DNA of 64,000 nt from an uncultured Chitinophagaceae bacterium (GCA_937958995.1 CALGAP010000006.1:62001-126000), one strand, 5' to 3'; counted from the first letter of the stretch, positions 1 through 9,089 are shown. Notes: generated by a model not told the origin, from the letters alone. Program-made: numbers and translations.

Positions 1-1
1 G

Positions 2-187
2 TTAGGCGCACTTGCCGTAACGCAGCTGATGCAGTACGCCTTCCACCACTTCGTAATGTACGACCGCTCTGAGCTCGACACGCCGGTTCACTGGACAGTA
101 ATAGCCACTGCCGTATTACTGATAGTCATTTCCTTACTAACTAATTTCCGGCTCGTTCGCAAATTGCTCTCCCAGCTGGAACCTTAA
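2..187 (+). CDS. C-terminal end of an integral membrane protein (partial)
   Basis: The frame is open from base 2 and stops at TAA 185-187, leaving the last 61 residues; the start lies before the window. About 19 hydrophobic residues in the second half (WTVIATAVLLIVISLLTNF) look like a final membrane helix, followed by a short basic tail. It converges on the DUF418 gene and overlaps its 3' end by 51 bp. No motif identifies a family, so function is unknown. That this is a real coding end is inferred from its membrane-like composition and the open frame. Confidence 0.5.
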   Translation, partial: LGALAVTQLMQYAFHHFVMYDRSELDTPVHWTVIATAVLLIVISLLTNFRLVRKLLSQLEP

Positions 188-1588
188 ATCCTGACCGTTC
201 ACAGTGGATGCCTCTGCCGGCACTGCTACTCTTTTCATCGGTTGCTTCTTCCAATAGGTAAGACTTCTCCATACCCACTCCAGCGGACCAAACTGGAAAT
301 ACTTCAACCAAATGGCGCTGAAAATGACCTGGAACACCCACACAGCAGCTACCACATAGTACAATTCATAGCGTTCCAGTTTTCCAAACAACCCAAAACC
401 AAAGCCGTAAAAGATGGTGGTACAAATTATACTCTGGGAAAGATAGTTGGTAAACGCCATCTGCCCCACCCTTGCCATCAGGCGTTGGAAAAGCACCAGC
501 ACGTTGTATTTATATAAAAGCATTACCACGCCGATATGTCCCATTGCAATGAGGGATCTTTTGAACTGGTAAACATCTATCATATAATAATCCGCCCAAA
601 GCGTGCGGTCGAAATTGGTGTCGATCATTCCACGCATAAAGAAATAACTCAACGGCAAACCGATACAATAACCCAACAGCGTCATTAACCAATAAAACTT
701 CTTTGACCGCCCGCCTGTAAGCACTTTCCATTTGAACAAGGCCATACCGATGAACAAGAGGCAAAGTGTATCCCAGATATAGTTGTGATAAAACATCTTG
801 GTTTGTATGCGCTGATTAATTGGCTTGAAGTAAGCCATAGTGCTGAAATATCCTTTCTGCATTTCTTTAACTTCCTTCTCGGCTTCCTTTTTCAGATTTT
901 CCACCTTCATTCTTTCCTGGTAGCCTTCCCATTTTGTTTTATCAGCTTTTTGTTCGTCGGTAAGTTGTATGGTAGAATCCTTTTTAACCAAAGCCAACAC
1001 TTTTTCACCCTTCACACGCATGTCTTTGCCGTCGTACAAGCGCATGGTTTCTTTCATGCAGTAAATGCCCATAAACACCAGTCCGAATACCAGCAGCCAG
1101 CCGGGTTTCATGTTCCGGAAAGGAAAAAGAAATAATCCGCAAAGCGCGTAGCTATATAAAATATCGCCCGGCCATAGCAATATAAATGCATTAATGATCC
1201 CGAATATGAGCAACCATATCAACCGGCGGTAATAAATATCTGCACCCGGCAGCGCGCCGCTTTTCTTTTCCAGTCTTTGCAGCAACAACAGGCTGCCCGC
1301 ACCGAAGAGTATGGTGAAAATGGCGCGCATGGTCCCTTCAAAACCCATATTCACTATCCACCAGGTATAGTAATTCGGTCCGGAATATTCGTTGGCCAAA
1401 TTGAGGTTGTAGCCCATGTTGTGGGGCTGGCCAAAAAAGGGAATGTTCATCAGCAGTATGCCGAGCAATGCTATCCCTCGCAGGCTGTCGATAATTTCAA
1501 TCCTGTCTTCCTGGCTAAGGGGACGTGGCGTAGAAATAGCGGCGCCGCCACCTTGCAGCGGGTCGCGCTGAAACAATGCAATTTTCAT
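137..1588 (-). CDS. DUF418 family membrane protein
   Basis: A 483-residue polytopic inner-membrane protein. Near the N-terminus, residues 27-50 carry the family signature (D/R-rich stretch, then IDSLRGIALLGILLMN), and the C-terminus has the typical GPLEWVWRSLTY ending of DUF418/YeiB-like proteins. Around 9-10 hydrophobic segments are visible. A charged K/E-rich stretch at about 184-250 splits the helices and is probably a soluble loop with coiled-coil character. The family's biochemical role is not established; related acyltransferase-like membrane proteins move acyl groups, but that is only suggestive here. It appears to be transcribed alone, with 270 bp of uninformative sequence upstream. 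Confidence 0.85.
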   Translation of the reverse strand: MKIALFQRDPLQGGGAAISTPRPLSQEDRIEIIDSLRGIALLGILLMNIPFFGQPHNMGYNLNLANEYSGPNYYTWWIVNMGFEGTMRAIFTILFGAGSLLLLQRLEKKSGALPGADIYYRRLIWLLIFGIINAFILLWPGDILYSYALCGLFLFPFRNMKPGWLLVFGLVFMGIYCMKETMRLYDGKDMRVKGEKVLALVKKDSTIQLTDEQKADKTKWEGYQERMKVENLKKEAEKEVKEMQKGYFSTMAYFKPINQRIQTKMFYHNYIWDTLCLLFIGMALFKWKVLTGGRSKKFYWLMTLLGYCIGLPLSYFFMRGMIDTNFDRTLWADYYMIDVYQFKRSLIAMGHIGVVMLLYKYNVLVLFQRLMARVGQMAFTNYLSQSIICTTIFYGFGFGLFGKLERYELYYVVAAVWVFQVIFSAIWLKYFQFGPLEWVWRSLTYWKKQPMKRVAVPAEASTVNGQDLRFQLGEQFANEPEIS

Positions 1589-1858
1589 ACAGATTGTTTT
1601 AAGATGGCTGCGGTTATGCGCAACCGGTATCTTTGACAGGGACTTTCACGGGGGGTTAGCTAAAGTAGAAAATAAAAATGAGGTGCCATTAGAAAAATGG
1701 GAAATTCACCCTTTTAGGTTAGATGCGCTGGAAAATCGGGTGATGTAACGAAAGCTTTTGAACTTTTCAGCACATTTTAGATTGCCACATTTCGCCTGTG
1801 GATGAACGAAATGGTGGTATGCATTTTTCGAGAAAATAACTTTTGGCAATATCAGCTT

Positions 1859-2425
1859 TCATTTTGCCGCATTTGAACGCCTGTTTACCTGGTCGCGTAC
1901 AAACTCGCGAGTGAACTGCTCCTTAACCGCCACTTTTACCCCTGCAGATTTCCAGGCGTCGGCTACAGCGCATAAGCTTTGATAGGCTTTGTAATCACGC
2001 AGGTAAAACTGAAAGTCCTCCACTCCTTTCGCCGTCCTGAATGAAAGATGATTCTGATCGCCGTAAATCGAGTTTTGCGTAATCCACTTGTTGTTTTTGC
2101 TGTACCTGAAATCTTCGAAACCGCCAATGTATAAGGCAATCTTTAAATCAGACACGTCAAACTGCACATCGCCCACTTGTATATGCGTAGGAGTGAGTGT
2201 GAGCCTGCGTTCATCAATGCGGCGTAAACTGAATATCGATTTTTTCCTGATAGCGCCATATATCGGCGGAAGTATGAGCAGCAAAAAACCTACGGCACTA
2301 ATTATCGGGGAAAGCGATAACGAAATAAAGAAGAACGTAACGAATGCCGCCACATACAACAAGATGATGACCGGGGCATACCGGTTATACCTGTAAAAAA
2401 CTGTTGTAAGCTGCGGTTCGCTCAT
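1859..2425 (-). CDS. Hypothetical two-helix membrane protein
   Basis: 188 residues. Two closely spaced hydrophobic segments (about 15-38 and 40-58) are followed by a soluble domain of roughly 120 residues with alternating beta-like strands (RLTLTPTHIQVGDVQFDVSDLKIALYIGG). This layout resembles YcxB/PH-like membrane-anchored proteins, but I cannot assign a family. It starts 21 bp after the stop of the thiolase gene on the same strand, so the two are probably cotranscribed. The link to thiolase function is unknown. Confidence 0.65.
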   Translation of the reverse strand: MSEPQLTTVFYRYNRYAPVIILLYVAAFVTFFFISLSLSPIISAVGFLLLILPPIYGAIRKKSIFSLRRIDERRLTLTPTHIQVGDVQFDVSDLKIALYIGGFEDFRYSKNNKWITQNSIYGDQNHLSFRTAKGVEDFQFYLRDYKAYQSLCAVADAWKSAGVKVAVKEQFTREFVRDQVNRRSNAAK

Positions 2426-2446
2426 GCGTTAGTATTTTGAGGCAGG

Positions 2447-3646
2447 TTATTTCACGCCTTCATACACTATGGCCGCTCCCTGTCCCACGCCCACGCACAT
2501 GGTGGCCAGTCCATACCGCGCTTCCCTGCGTGCCAACTCGTGCAGTAAGGTGGTAGATATGCGCACGCCACTGCATCCCAGCGGGTGACCTATAGCAATG
2601 GAGCCGCCATTTACATTCACTTTCTCCAAATCCAGTCCCAGGTCGTGTATGCAGGCGATGGATTGTGAAGCAAAAGCCTCGTTCAGCTCTACCAGGTCCA
2701 GGTCATTTACGGTTAACCCTGCACGTTTTAATGCCTTTTGCGTAGCAGGCACCGGTCCTATACCCATGATAGCGGGGTCAACTCCGGCAACAGCCATCGA
2801 CACAATGCGCGCCATGGGTTTCAGGTTATATGTTTTCACCGCCTTTTCACTGGCCAGCAACATAGCCGCGGCGCCATCGTTGATGCCCGATGAATTACCC
2901 GCCGTCACCGTACCATCTTTTATAAACGCGGGTCGCAGGCTGGCGAGTTTTTCCATGGAACTGCGACGCGGTGGTTCATCTTTATCAAAATAAATCGTTT
3001 CGTTTTTGCCGGTGAGTATTTCTACGGGCGCCAGTTCATCACGCCATTTTTCATTTTCCAGTGCCGCAAAATATTTTTCCTGGCTTTGCAGGGCAAATTC
3101 GTCCTGCGCATGACGACTGATATTCCATCGTTTCGCAACATTCTCCGCCGTCTCACCCATCGAATACGGATAATACATATCCGTCAGTTTCTTATTGGGG
3201 AAACGCCAGCCGATGGTGCTATCGTATATTTCAGGCGTGCGATTCCAGGCGCCGGGACTTTTGGCCATCACAAAAGGCGCACGGGTCATGCTTTCAACAC
3301 CGCCCGCAATCATCAGGTCGCCATCGCCGCACATAATAGCGCGACCCGCATCCATAATGGCCTGCAGACCCGAGGCGCAGAGGCGGTTGACAGTATTACC
3401 CGGAACGGATACGGGCAGACCAGCCAGCAGCGCCGCCATACGTGCCACGTTGCGGTTGTCTTCACCCGCCTGGTTGGCGTCGCCGGCAATTACGTCCTCT
3501 ATTGCGTTTATGTCTATACCCGGATTGCGTCTTAGCAGAGCCTTGATAACATGCGCAAGCAGGTCGTCGGGGCGAATGGTACTTAATGCGCCGCCATACT
3601 TGCCGATGGGCGTTCTAACGGCGTCTATGACAAAGACAGGATTCAT
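2447..3646 (-). CDS. pcaF: Thiolase, 3-oxoadipyl-CoA thiolase type (acetyl-CoA acyltransferase)
   Basis: A 399-residue thiolase of normal length. The catalytic residues are visible: nucleophile Cys90 in NRLCASGLQAI, His354 in AIGHPLGCSG and Cys384 in MCVGVGQGAA. The block ANQAGEDNRNVARMAALLAGLP near residue 58 is typical of the PcaF/PaaJ branch, which cleaves 3-oxoadipyl-CoA to succinyl-CoA and acetyl-CoA in aromatic degradation. No other beta-ketoadipate or phenylacetate genes are nearby, so a general beta-oxidation role is equally possible. TATATTTG lies 5 nt before the ATG, suggesting a very short or absent leader. It probably forms an operon with the downstream membrane protein. Confidence 0.85.
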   Translation of the reverse strand: MNPVFVIDAVRTPIGKYGGALSTIRPDDLLAHVIKALLRRNPGIDINAIEDVIAGDANQAGEDNRNVARMAALLAGLPVSVPGNTVNRLCASGLQAIMDAGRAIMCGDGDLMIAGGVESMTRAPFVMAKSPGAWNRTPEIYDSTIGWRFPNKKLTDMYYPYSMGETAENVAKRWNISRHAQDEFALQSQEKYFAALENEKWRDELAPVEILTGKNETIYFDKDEPPRRSSMEKLASLRPAFIKDGTVTAGNSSGINDGAAAMLLASEKAVKTYNLKPMARIVSMAVAGVDPAIMGIGPVPATQKALKRAGLTVNDLDLVELNEAFASQSIACIHDLGLDLEKVNVNGGSIAIGHPLGCSGVRISTTLLHELARREARYGLATMCVGVGQGAAIVYEGVK

Positions 3647-3651
3647 GGTCG

Positions 3652-3659
3652 CAAATATA
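3652..3659 (-). promoter_or_regulatory. -7 element of the thiolase gene (leaderless type)
   Basis: On the minus strand the sequence reads TATATTTG-CGACC-ATG, an exact match to the Bacteroidota -7 consensus TAnnTTTG, with only 5 nt before the start codon. No TTTG was found 19 nt upstream. By analogy with mapped Bacteroidota start sites, transcription would begin at or next to the A of ATG. Confidence 0.6.
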
Positions 3660-3666
3660 ACGGCTA

Positions 3667-3697
3667 TTTGTTCAGTGCTGTAACTTGCATACTTTCA
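3667..3697 (+). promoter_or_regulatory. Promoter of the amidohydrolase gene
   Basis: TTTG at 3667-3670, then exactly 19 nt, then TACTTTCA at 3690-3697. This matches the Bacteroidota spacing TTTG-N19-TAnnTTTG with two mismatches at the end of the -7 box. It leaves a leader of about 10-12 nt before the ATG at 3713 and diverges from the thiolase promoter. Confidence 0.45.
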
Positions 3698-3712
3698 GGT
3701 AAACTTTATTCG

Positions 3713-5122
3713 ATGAGAAAAATTTCGCTTTCAGTTCTCCTGGTTGGTCTGGCTACCATTCTGTTTTCACAGGAAAAAAGACTCATATTGCAATCCGTCA
3801 ACATCATCGATGTGGAGAAAGGCGGGGTGCAGCGCAACCAGGCTGTCATCATCCAGGGCGATCGCATTACGGATATTCTTCCCGCCGCGCGTTATCAGCA
3901 ACAAGCCAACGACAGCATAGTCAATTGTAACGATCAATACCTCATTCCCGGTCTCTGGGACATGCATACGCACGTATGGATGGCGGAATATTATTTTCCC
4001 CTGTTCACAGCCAATGGCATTACGGGTCATCGTGGTATGCTGGAAACCATGATGCTGGTTAACCAATGGCGTAAGCAGGCCTCCACTCCCGGCACGCTGG
4101 TGCCAACAGGCTTCTACGCAGGCTCCATACTGGATGGGCCCAAACCTTTGTGGCCCAACAGCATTGCGGTTGATAGTCCGGAAAAGGGTCGCAGGGCAGT
4201 TGACTCGCTGAAGAACAAGCTAAAAGTTGATTTCCTGAAAGTGTATTCCGGTCTCAGCCGTGAATCTTACTATGCCATTGCGGACGAAGCCAAAAAGCAA
4301 GGCATCATCTTTGCCGGCCACGTGCCCACCTCCATGACCTTACTGGAATGCATACGCGCCGGTCAGAAAACCACCGAGCACATGATGGGCTTCATTGAAG
4401 CAGCCAGCGACAGCAGCGAATATTATTATAACGTGATGCGCGGCAACATTACCGACACCTCGTTGCGCAACAACAGAACTTACCGCCGCGCATTTTTACA
4501 CCGTACTTTCAATGAAAAAAATATCCAGGCAGTCGTCAACGAACTCAGGAAAAACGACTCCTGGGTTTGCCCCACCATGACTGTGCTCCGCGGCATTGCC
4601 TACATCAAAGACACCGCCTTCCGCAACGATCCGCGACTGCAATACACCATCCCCATGATCAGGAACATGTGGAACCCCGCGAATGACACTCGTTTCAAAA
4701 ACCTGCCCGACGATTATTTTGAAAACGAGAAAAAAGAATTCGAGCTGAATAAGCGCATAGTAGGCCTCCTGCATAAGGGCGGCGTAAAACTGCTTGCGGG
4801 TACCGACACCCCAAACCCATTTTGTTTCCCTGGCTTTTCTCTTCACGACGAACTACAAAACTTTGTTGACTGCGGCCTCACTCCTTTGGAAGCTCTGCAA
4901 ACCGCCACGCTCAACCCCGCCCTGTTCTTCAACATCCAAAACGACTACGGCAGCATCGCGAAAAACAAAATCGCCAGCCTGGTGCTCTTAAAAGAAAACC
5001 CTCTCGAAAATATCGCCAACACCAAAACCATCCACGCCGTTGTGCTCCGCGGCCGTTTTGTGGGCGATGCCGAGCTCAGCGAGCTGCTGGCGAGAGTGCG
5101 GAAAATGTCCGGGCTTAATTAA
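3713..5122 (+). CDS. Exported amidohydrolase family protein
   Basis: 469 residues from the ATG at 3713, which is preferred over an upstream in-frame ATG at 3668 because it begins a clean signal peptide (MRKISLSVLLVGLATILFSQ). The amidohydrolase fold is shown by the first metal motif DMHTHVW (His85, His87), a later FAGHVP histidine and the AGTDTPNPF aspartate. Members of this branch are annotated as imidazolonepropionase-like hydrolases or prolidases acting on cyclic amides or dipeptides; the substrate here cannot be read from sequence. It probably works in the periplasm or as an anchored protein. It is divergent from the thiolase gene. A second secreted amidohydrolase occurs at 9148-10431. 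Confidence 0.8.
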   Translation: MRKISLSVLLVGLATILFSQEKRLILQSVNIIDVEKGGVQRNQAVIIQGDRITDILPAARYQQQANDSIVNCNDQYLIPGLWDMHTHVWMAEYYFPLFTANGITGHRGMLETMMLVNQWRKQASTPGTLVPTGFYAGSILDGPKPLWPNSIAVDSPEKGRRAVDSLKNKLKVDFLKVYSGLSRESYYAIADEAKKQGIIFAGHVPTSMTLLECIRAGQKTTEHMMGFIEAASDSSEYYYNVMRGNITDTSLRNNRTYRRAFLHRTFNEKNIQAVVNELRKNDSWVCPTMTVLRGIAYIKDTAFRNDPRLQYTIPMIRNMWNPANDTRFKNLPDDYFENEKKEFELNKRIVGLLHKGGVKLLAGTDTPNPFCFPGFSLHDELQNFVDCGLTPLEALQTATLNPALFFNIQNDYGSIAKNKIASLVLLKENPLENIANTKTIHAVVLRGRFVGDAELSELLARVRKMSGLN

Positions 5123-5177
5123 TGCCAATTTATTCCGATCCTTCAGTCCCGGAAAAATCCGGGTCGGTCAAGTCGTA

Positions 5178-5280
5178 GGTAGCCCACCTATGAAGTGAGC
5201 CACCTATGAGAGAATTCGCCCACGCAAAGCCAGCTCGCTGCACGCCCAGGGGTGGCCCACCTCCAGGGTGGCTCACCTTA
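5178..5280. repeat. Imperfect direct repeat before rlmN
   Basis: Two related units, about 5178-5210 and 5251-5280, each hold a GTRGCCCACCT core followed 4-6 nt later by a second CACCT half. In the second unit GGTGGCCCACC is itself a near-perfect palindrome. It lies in the 195-bp gap between the amidohydrolase and rlmN and has no coding content. It could be a remnant of a dispersed palindromic element. Confidence 0.4.
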
Positions 5281-5305
5281 CACCCCAAACCCGAAACCCA
5301 TTCGT

Positions 5306-5313
5306 TATCTTTG
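5306..5313 (+). promoter_or_regulatory. -7 element of rlmN (leaderless type)
   Basis: TATCTTTG matches TAnnTTTG exactly, and CGCC separates it from the ATG at 5318. This supports the choice of 5318 as the start, since the longer frame from 5252 would place the promoter inside the gene. A CCCGAAAC-type repeat (5283-5300) lies directly upstream, and no TTTG is found at the usual -33 spacing. Confidence 0.65.
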
Positions 5314-5317
5314 CGCC

Positions 5318-6364
5318 ATGGTAAAGACAGCGAGGGAGAATATCAGGCAGTTGAGTCTGCCCGAACTGGAGCAATATTTCGAGAACCTGGGGGAAAAGAA
5401 GTTCCGGGCAAAGCAGGTGTACGACTGGCTATGGCTGAAGGGAGCCGGCTCGTTTGAGGCGATGAGCAACCTGAGCAAGGAGCTGAGAACCAGGCTAAAC
5501 GAAGAGTTTACGCTTCCCTCGCTGACCGTTGACACCACCCAGGTATCGAGCGACGGTACCATTAAATCGCGATTCAGAACTTCCGACGGCCACCTGGTGG
5601 AAGGTGTGCTGATACCCGCTGAAGAGCGCAAGACAGCTTGCGTTAGTTCGCAGATTGGCTGTTCGCTGACTTGTAAGTTCTGCGCCACCGGTTATATGGA
5701 GCGCAAACGCAACCTGGAGTTTGATGAGATTTACGATGAAGTGGTGCTCATCAACCGCCAGAGCGAGCAAACCTATGGCAAGAAACTCACCAATATCGTG
5801 TTTATGGGCATGGGCGAGCCGCTGCTGAACTATAAGAATGTGCTGGCTGCCATTGCGCGCATCACTTCGCCTGATGGATTGGGAATGAGCCCAAGACGTA
5901 TTACCGTCTCCACTGCCGGCGTGGCGAAGATGATCAAACAGCTGGGAGATGATAATGTAAAATTCAAACTGGCGCTCTCTCTCCATGCCGCGAATGATAA
6001 GAAGAGAAATGAGATCATGCCCATCAATGAAAGCAATAACCTCAAAGCATTGGTGGAAGCGCTGAATTATTTCTATAAGAAAACGCGCAACGAGATCACT
6101 TTCGAATATATCCTGTTTCAAAACTTTAACGATAGTTTACAGGACGCAGATGAACTGATCAAAGTCTATCGCCAGGTTCCCGCCGATCTTGTGAACATTA
6201 TTGAATATAATCCCATCGACAACGCCACCTTCAGCAAACCCGATGACCGTACAGTGGAGCAGTTTATGCGCTTCCTCGAGAAAAACCGGGTGAATGCACG
6301 CCTTCGCCGCAGCCGCGGAAAAGACATTGATGCCGCCTGCGGACAACTCGCCAATAAGGGCTGA
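5318..6364 (+). CDS. rlmN: 23S rRNA (adenine2503-C2)-methyltransferase RlmN
   Basis: A 348-residue radical SAM enzyme that methylates C2 of A2503 in 23S rRNA, and of A37 in some tRNAs. The 4Fe-4S cysteines are Cys115, Cys119 and Cys122 in GCSLTCKFCATG. The methyl-carrying and resolving cysteines are Cys341 (DAACGQ, near the C-terminus) and Cys108 (TACVSSQ). The GMGEPLLNY and STAGV motifs of the family are present. The ATG at 5318 was chosen because TATCTTTG lies 4 nt upstream. All catalytic residues are intact. Confidence 0.96.
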   Translation: MVKTARENIRQLSLPELEQYFENLGEKKFRAKQVYDWLWLKGAGSFEAMSNLSKELRTRLNEEFTLPSLTVDTTQVSSDGTIKSRFRTSDGHLVEGVLIPAEERKTACVSSQIGCSLTCKFCATGYMERKRNLEFDEIYDEVVLINRQSEQTYGKKLTNIVFMGMGEPLLNYKNVLAAIARITSPDGLGMSPRRITVSTAGVAKMIKQLGDDNVKFKLALSLHAANDKKRNEIMPINESNNLKALVEALNYFYKKTRNEITFEYILFQNFNDSLQDADELIKVYRQVPADLVNIIEYNPIDNATFSKPDDRTVEQFMRFLEKNRVNARLRRSRGKDIDAACGQLANKG

Positions 6365-6523
6365 AAATCAGCATTAACGTTCATTAACCTTAATTAGCAG
6401 CAATTAGCGATGGCTGCTTAAACTTTGTATTCCATTCCCGGTCTCAGTACCGAACATTTTTTAAAACACAATGCCGGATGCACCCTACTGGTTCCGGATT
6501 TAAAAACAAAAAATTTGAAAAAA

Positions 6524-7147
6524 ATGAAGAAGATAATTCTTAGCGCATTGATTGCAGTAGCGGTGGCAGGAACCGCCAGCGCACAAGACACCCAGGACAA
6601 GCAACCTCGTCGCAAAGGATTTGGTCAACATCCCTATGGTATGACGTCGAAGCTGAACCTGACCGAAGATCAGAAGAAACAGATGAAGACGATCAATGAA
6701 GATTTCAGGAAACAAATGACAGAACTGAGAAAGAACGAAGACATTACCGTAAAAGAATGGAAGAGCCGCATGAAGAGCATCCAGGAAGGTCATAAGACAA
6801 AAGTGCAGCAGGTGCTTACACCCGAACAAAAAGCACAGTTGGAAAAAGCAAAACAAGACAGGAAAGGTAAATTCCAGAAGAGAGGCAAGTTCGGTGGTAG
6901 TCATTTCGGAAAAGACCTGAACCTCACCGCCGATCAGCAAGCAGCTCTGAAAAAACAACGCTCTGAAATGATGCAGAAGATGAAAGCGATCAGGGAGGAC
7001 AAATCGCTCAGCGAAGAACAAAAGAAAGTAGAAATTAAAAAATTTCGTGAGCAGCAGCAGCAATCGCTGAAATCGATACTCACTGAAGAGCAGATCAACA
7101 AGTTACAACAGAAGAAACCTGTCAGGCAGAAGCCTGTTACCCGATAG
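6524..7147 (+). CDS. Periplasmic Spy/DUF4890-like protein
   Basis: 207 residues. The start at 6524 gives a signal peptide (MKKIILSALIAVAVAGTASAQ); the frame also opens upstream at 6425 but without one. The mature protein is very rich in Lys, Gln and Glu. It holds repeated LTxDQ-type motifs (KLNLTEDQKKQMKTINEDFRKQM, LTPEQKAQLEKAK, LNLTADQQAALKKQR, LTEEQINKL), as in the helical Spy/CpxP chaperone superfamily and DUF4890 proteins of Bacteroidota. A chaperone-like or envelope-stress role in the periplasm is inference. A strong terminator follows at 7164-7191. Confidence 0.75.
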   Translation: MKKIILSALIAVAVAGTASAQDTQDKQPRRKGFGQHPYGMTSKLNLTEDQKKQMKTINEDFRKQMTELRKNEDITVKEWKSRMKSIQEGHKTKVQQVLTPEQKAQLEKAKQDRKGKFQKRGKFGGSHFGKDLNLTADQQAALKKQRSEMMQKMKAIREDKSLSEEQKKVEIKKFREQQQQSLKSILTEEQINKLQQKKPVRQKPVTR

Positions 7148-7163
7148 GTCGGCTATAATAGAG

Positions 7164-7191
7164 TCCCCCGGTTAGTCCGGGGGATTTTTTT
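7164..7191 (+). terminator. Rho-independent terminator after the Spy-like gene
   Basis: Perfect 8-bp stem TCCCCCGG / CCGGGGGA around the loop TTAGT, followed by seven T residues, 16 bp after the stop codon. Confidence 0.9.
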
Positions 7192-7235
7192 ATTGTATCT
7201 TCGCGCCCTACTGTTGAAAAACAGCAACTACTACA

Positions 7236-8360
7236 ATGAAACAATCACCATTCGGCAAGTTCCAGGGCGAGAAAGGCGCCAGGAAAAAGGAGCGCATACG
7301 CCAGGAAAAGAAAGAAGCCCGCAAAGCCAAGAAAGAATATTTCGAAAAAAAGAAGGCTGAAGAAAGAGCGAAACGTTCGGGCACATATCCCGTGAGCAGT
7401 TTTGAAGAAAATTCTTCACGCGCAAAAAAACCCGGTTCACGTTATTCAAAGGCTGGCACACGAAAAGGAAAAACAGGTGCAAGTGCTGCAAGGCCTGAAA
7501 AACGATCTTCAAAACCAAGTGCACAGTTTGAAGAATCTGATGCACGCGAAAAACAAGTCTCTTCATATCGAAGCAAATCCGGGAAATCTTCTATACCTGC
7601 CGCCCCCGTTATAAAAGCAAAACCCGGCGGCGAAATGCCGCTCAACAAATTCATCGCGCACGCAGGCGTATGCTCACGCCGCGATGCTGCGGAGCTGGTA
7701 AAATCAGGGAAAGTAACGGTAAATGGACAGCAAATACTGGAACCGGGTTTTAAAGTGAACGGCACTGAAGAAGTGAAAGTGAACGGCAAGAAAATTTCTG
7801 CCAGGAAAAACCTGGTTTATATTTTATTGAATAAACCCAAAGATTACCTCACCACCGTGGAAGATCCGCAGGGAAGAAAAACGGTGCTGGATATTGTAAG
7901 AAACGCTACTACCGAACGCATCTACCCCGTTGGCCGCCTCGACCGGAACACTACCGGCGTGTTGTTGCTGACCAACGACGGCGAGCTGGCGCAGAAATTA
8001 TCGCACCCCAGCTACCAGGTGAAAAAGATATACGAGGTGAAGCTCGACAAACCGCTGACGAAAAAAGATTTCGACACATTACTGAAAGGCATCACACTCG
8101 AAGATGGTTTTATTGCACCCGACGCACTGGCCTATGCCGATGCAAAAGACAGAAGCGTGATCGGCATCGAGATACACAGCGGCCGCAACCGTATTGTGCG
8201 CCGCCTGTTTGAACATCTTGGCTACGACGTGCGCGCCCTCGACCGCGTGATGTATGCCAATCTCACCAAGAAAAATGTGGAAAGAGGCAAATGGCGCTTC
8301 CTTACCGAAAAAGAAGTGCGCCTGCTGAAATACCTCAATGCCTCGTACACAAAAAAATAG
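7236..8360 (+). CDS. RluB/RsuA-family rRNA pseudouridine synthase with a long charged N-terminus
   Basis: 374 residues. Residues 134-180 form an S4 RNA-binding domain (PLNKFIAHAGVCSRRDAAELVKSGKVTVNG). The catalytic domain carries GRLDRNTTGVLLLTNDGELA with Asp236 as the catalytic aspartate. RluB/RluE/RsuA enzymes isomerise uridine in 23S or 16S rRNA; the target position cannot be decided here. The first 130 residues are low-complexity K/R/E/S sequence, absent from the E. coli enzymes and probably a disordered RNA-binding tail. TATCTTCG at 7197-7204 may be its -7 box. The next gene, an RluA-type synthase, starts 6 bp after its stop. Confidence 0.88.
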   Translation: MKQSPFGKFQGEKGARKKERIRQEKKEARKAKKEYFEKKKAEERAKRSGTYPVSSFEENSSRAKKPGSRYSKAGTRKGKTGASAARPEKRSSKPSAQFEESDAREKQVSSYRSKSGKSSIPAAPVIKAKPGGEMPLNKFIAHAGVCSRRDAAELVKSGKVTVNGQQILEPGFKVNGTEEVKVNGKKISARKNLVYILLNKPKDYLTTVEDPQGRKTVLDIVRNATTERIYPVGRLDRNTTGVLLLTNDGELAQKLSHPSYQVKKIYEVKLDKPLTKKDFDTLLKGITLEDGFIAPDALAYADAKDRSVIGIEIHSGRNRIVRRLFEHLGYDVRALDRVMYANLTKKNVERGKWRFLTEKEVRLLKYLNASYTKK

Positions 8361-8366
8361 TTTGAC

Positions 8367-9089
8367 GTGACGCGTCCTTTGTTCGATATCATTTATGAAA
8401 ACGATCAGATGGTGGTGGTAAACAAACCCGCCGGACTGCTGAGCATTCCCGACCGGGAAGGCTCTGAAATTTCATTGAAAGAAATATTGAAAAACAGGTA
8501 CGGTAATATCTTCACCGTTCATCGCCTCGACCGCGAAACCAGCGGCGTGATCGTGTTCGCAAAAGATGAGGCCTCGCACAAATTTCTTTCCGCCGCCTTT
8601 GAAGGAAGAGATGTGGAGAAATACTATGCCGGCATTGTGCTCGGTATTATCCCCGAAAAGAAAGGCACTATCAATGCACCTATCGCAGAAAACCAAAGCA
8701 GGCGCGGCGTGATGCTGATACACAAACGCGGCAAGGAAGCCATCACCGACTACGAAGTGCTGGAAGAGTTTGGAAAATTTTCTTTCGTGAAGTTCCGCAT
8801 CCACACAGGCCGCACGCACCAGATACGCGTGCACATGCAAAAACTAGGTCATCCTATTGCCTGCGACCCGCTTTATGGTGATGGCCAACCGGTACTCTTA
8901 TCTTCCATCAAATACAGGTATAAGCTCTCGAAAAATGAAGAACAGGAGCGCCCGATCTTATCCCGGTTAGCCTTGCACGCACAGCGTCTTAAACTTACCG
9001 ATGCCGGGGGAACAAAACATGAGTTTGAAGCGGAGCCGCCAAAAGATATGCGTGCATTGCTGCAGCAACTTCGAAAAGCAAAAGCCTGA
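8367..9089 (+). CDS. RluA-family pseudouridine synthase
   Basis: 240 residues. The RluA family motif VHRLDRETSGVIVFAK is present with catalytic Asp55, followed by the HTGRTHQIRVHM substrate-loop motif. There is no S4 domain, as in the short RluA/TruC-type enzymes that modify tRNA or 23S rRNA. The start is 6 bp after the RluB-like gene, so two synthases of different families form one operon. A hairpin that overlaps the stop codon probably ends the transcript. Confidence 0.9.
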   Translation: MTRPLFDIIYENDQMVVVNKPAGLLSIPDREGSEISLKEILKNRYGNIFTVHRLDRETSGVIVFAKDEASHKFLSAAFEGRDVEKYYAGIVLGIIPEKKGTINAPIAENQSRRGVMLIHKRGKEAITDYEVLEEFGKFSFVKFRIHTGRTHQIRVHMQKLGHPIACDPLYGDGQPVLLSSIKYRYKLSKNEEQERPILSRLALHAQRLKLTDAGGTKHEFEAEPPKDMRALLQQLRKAKA

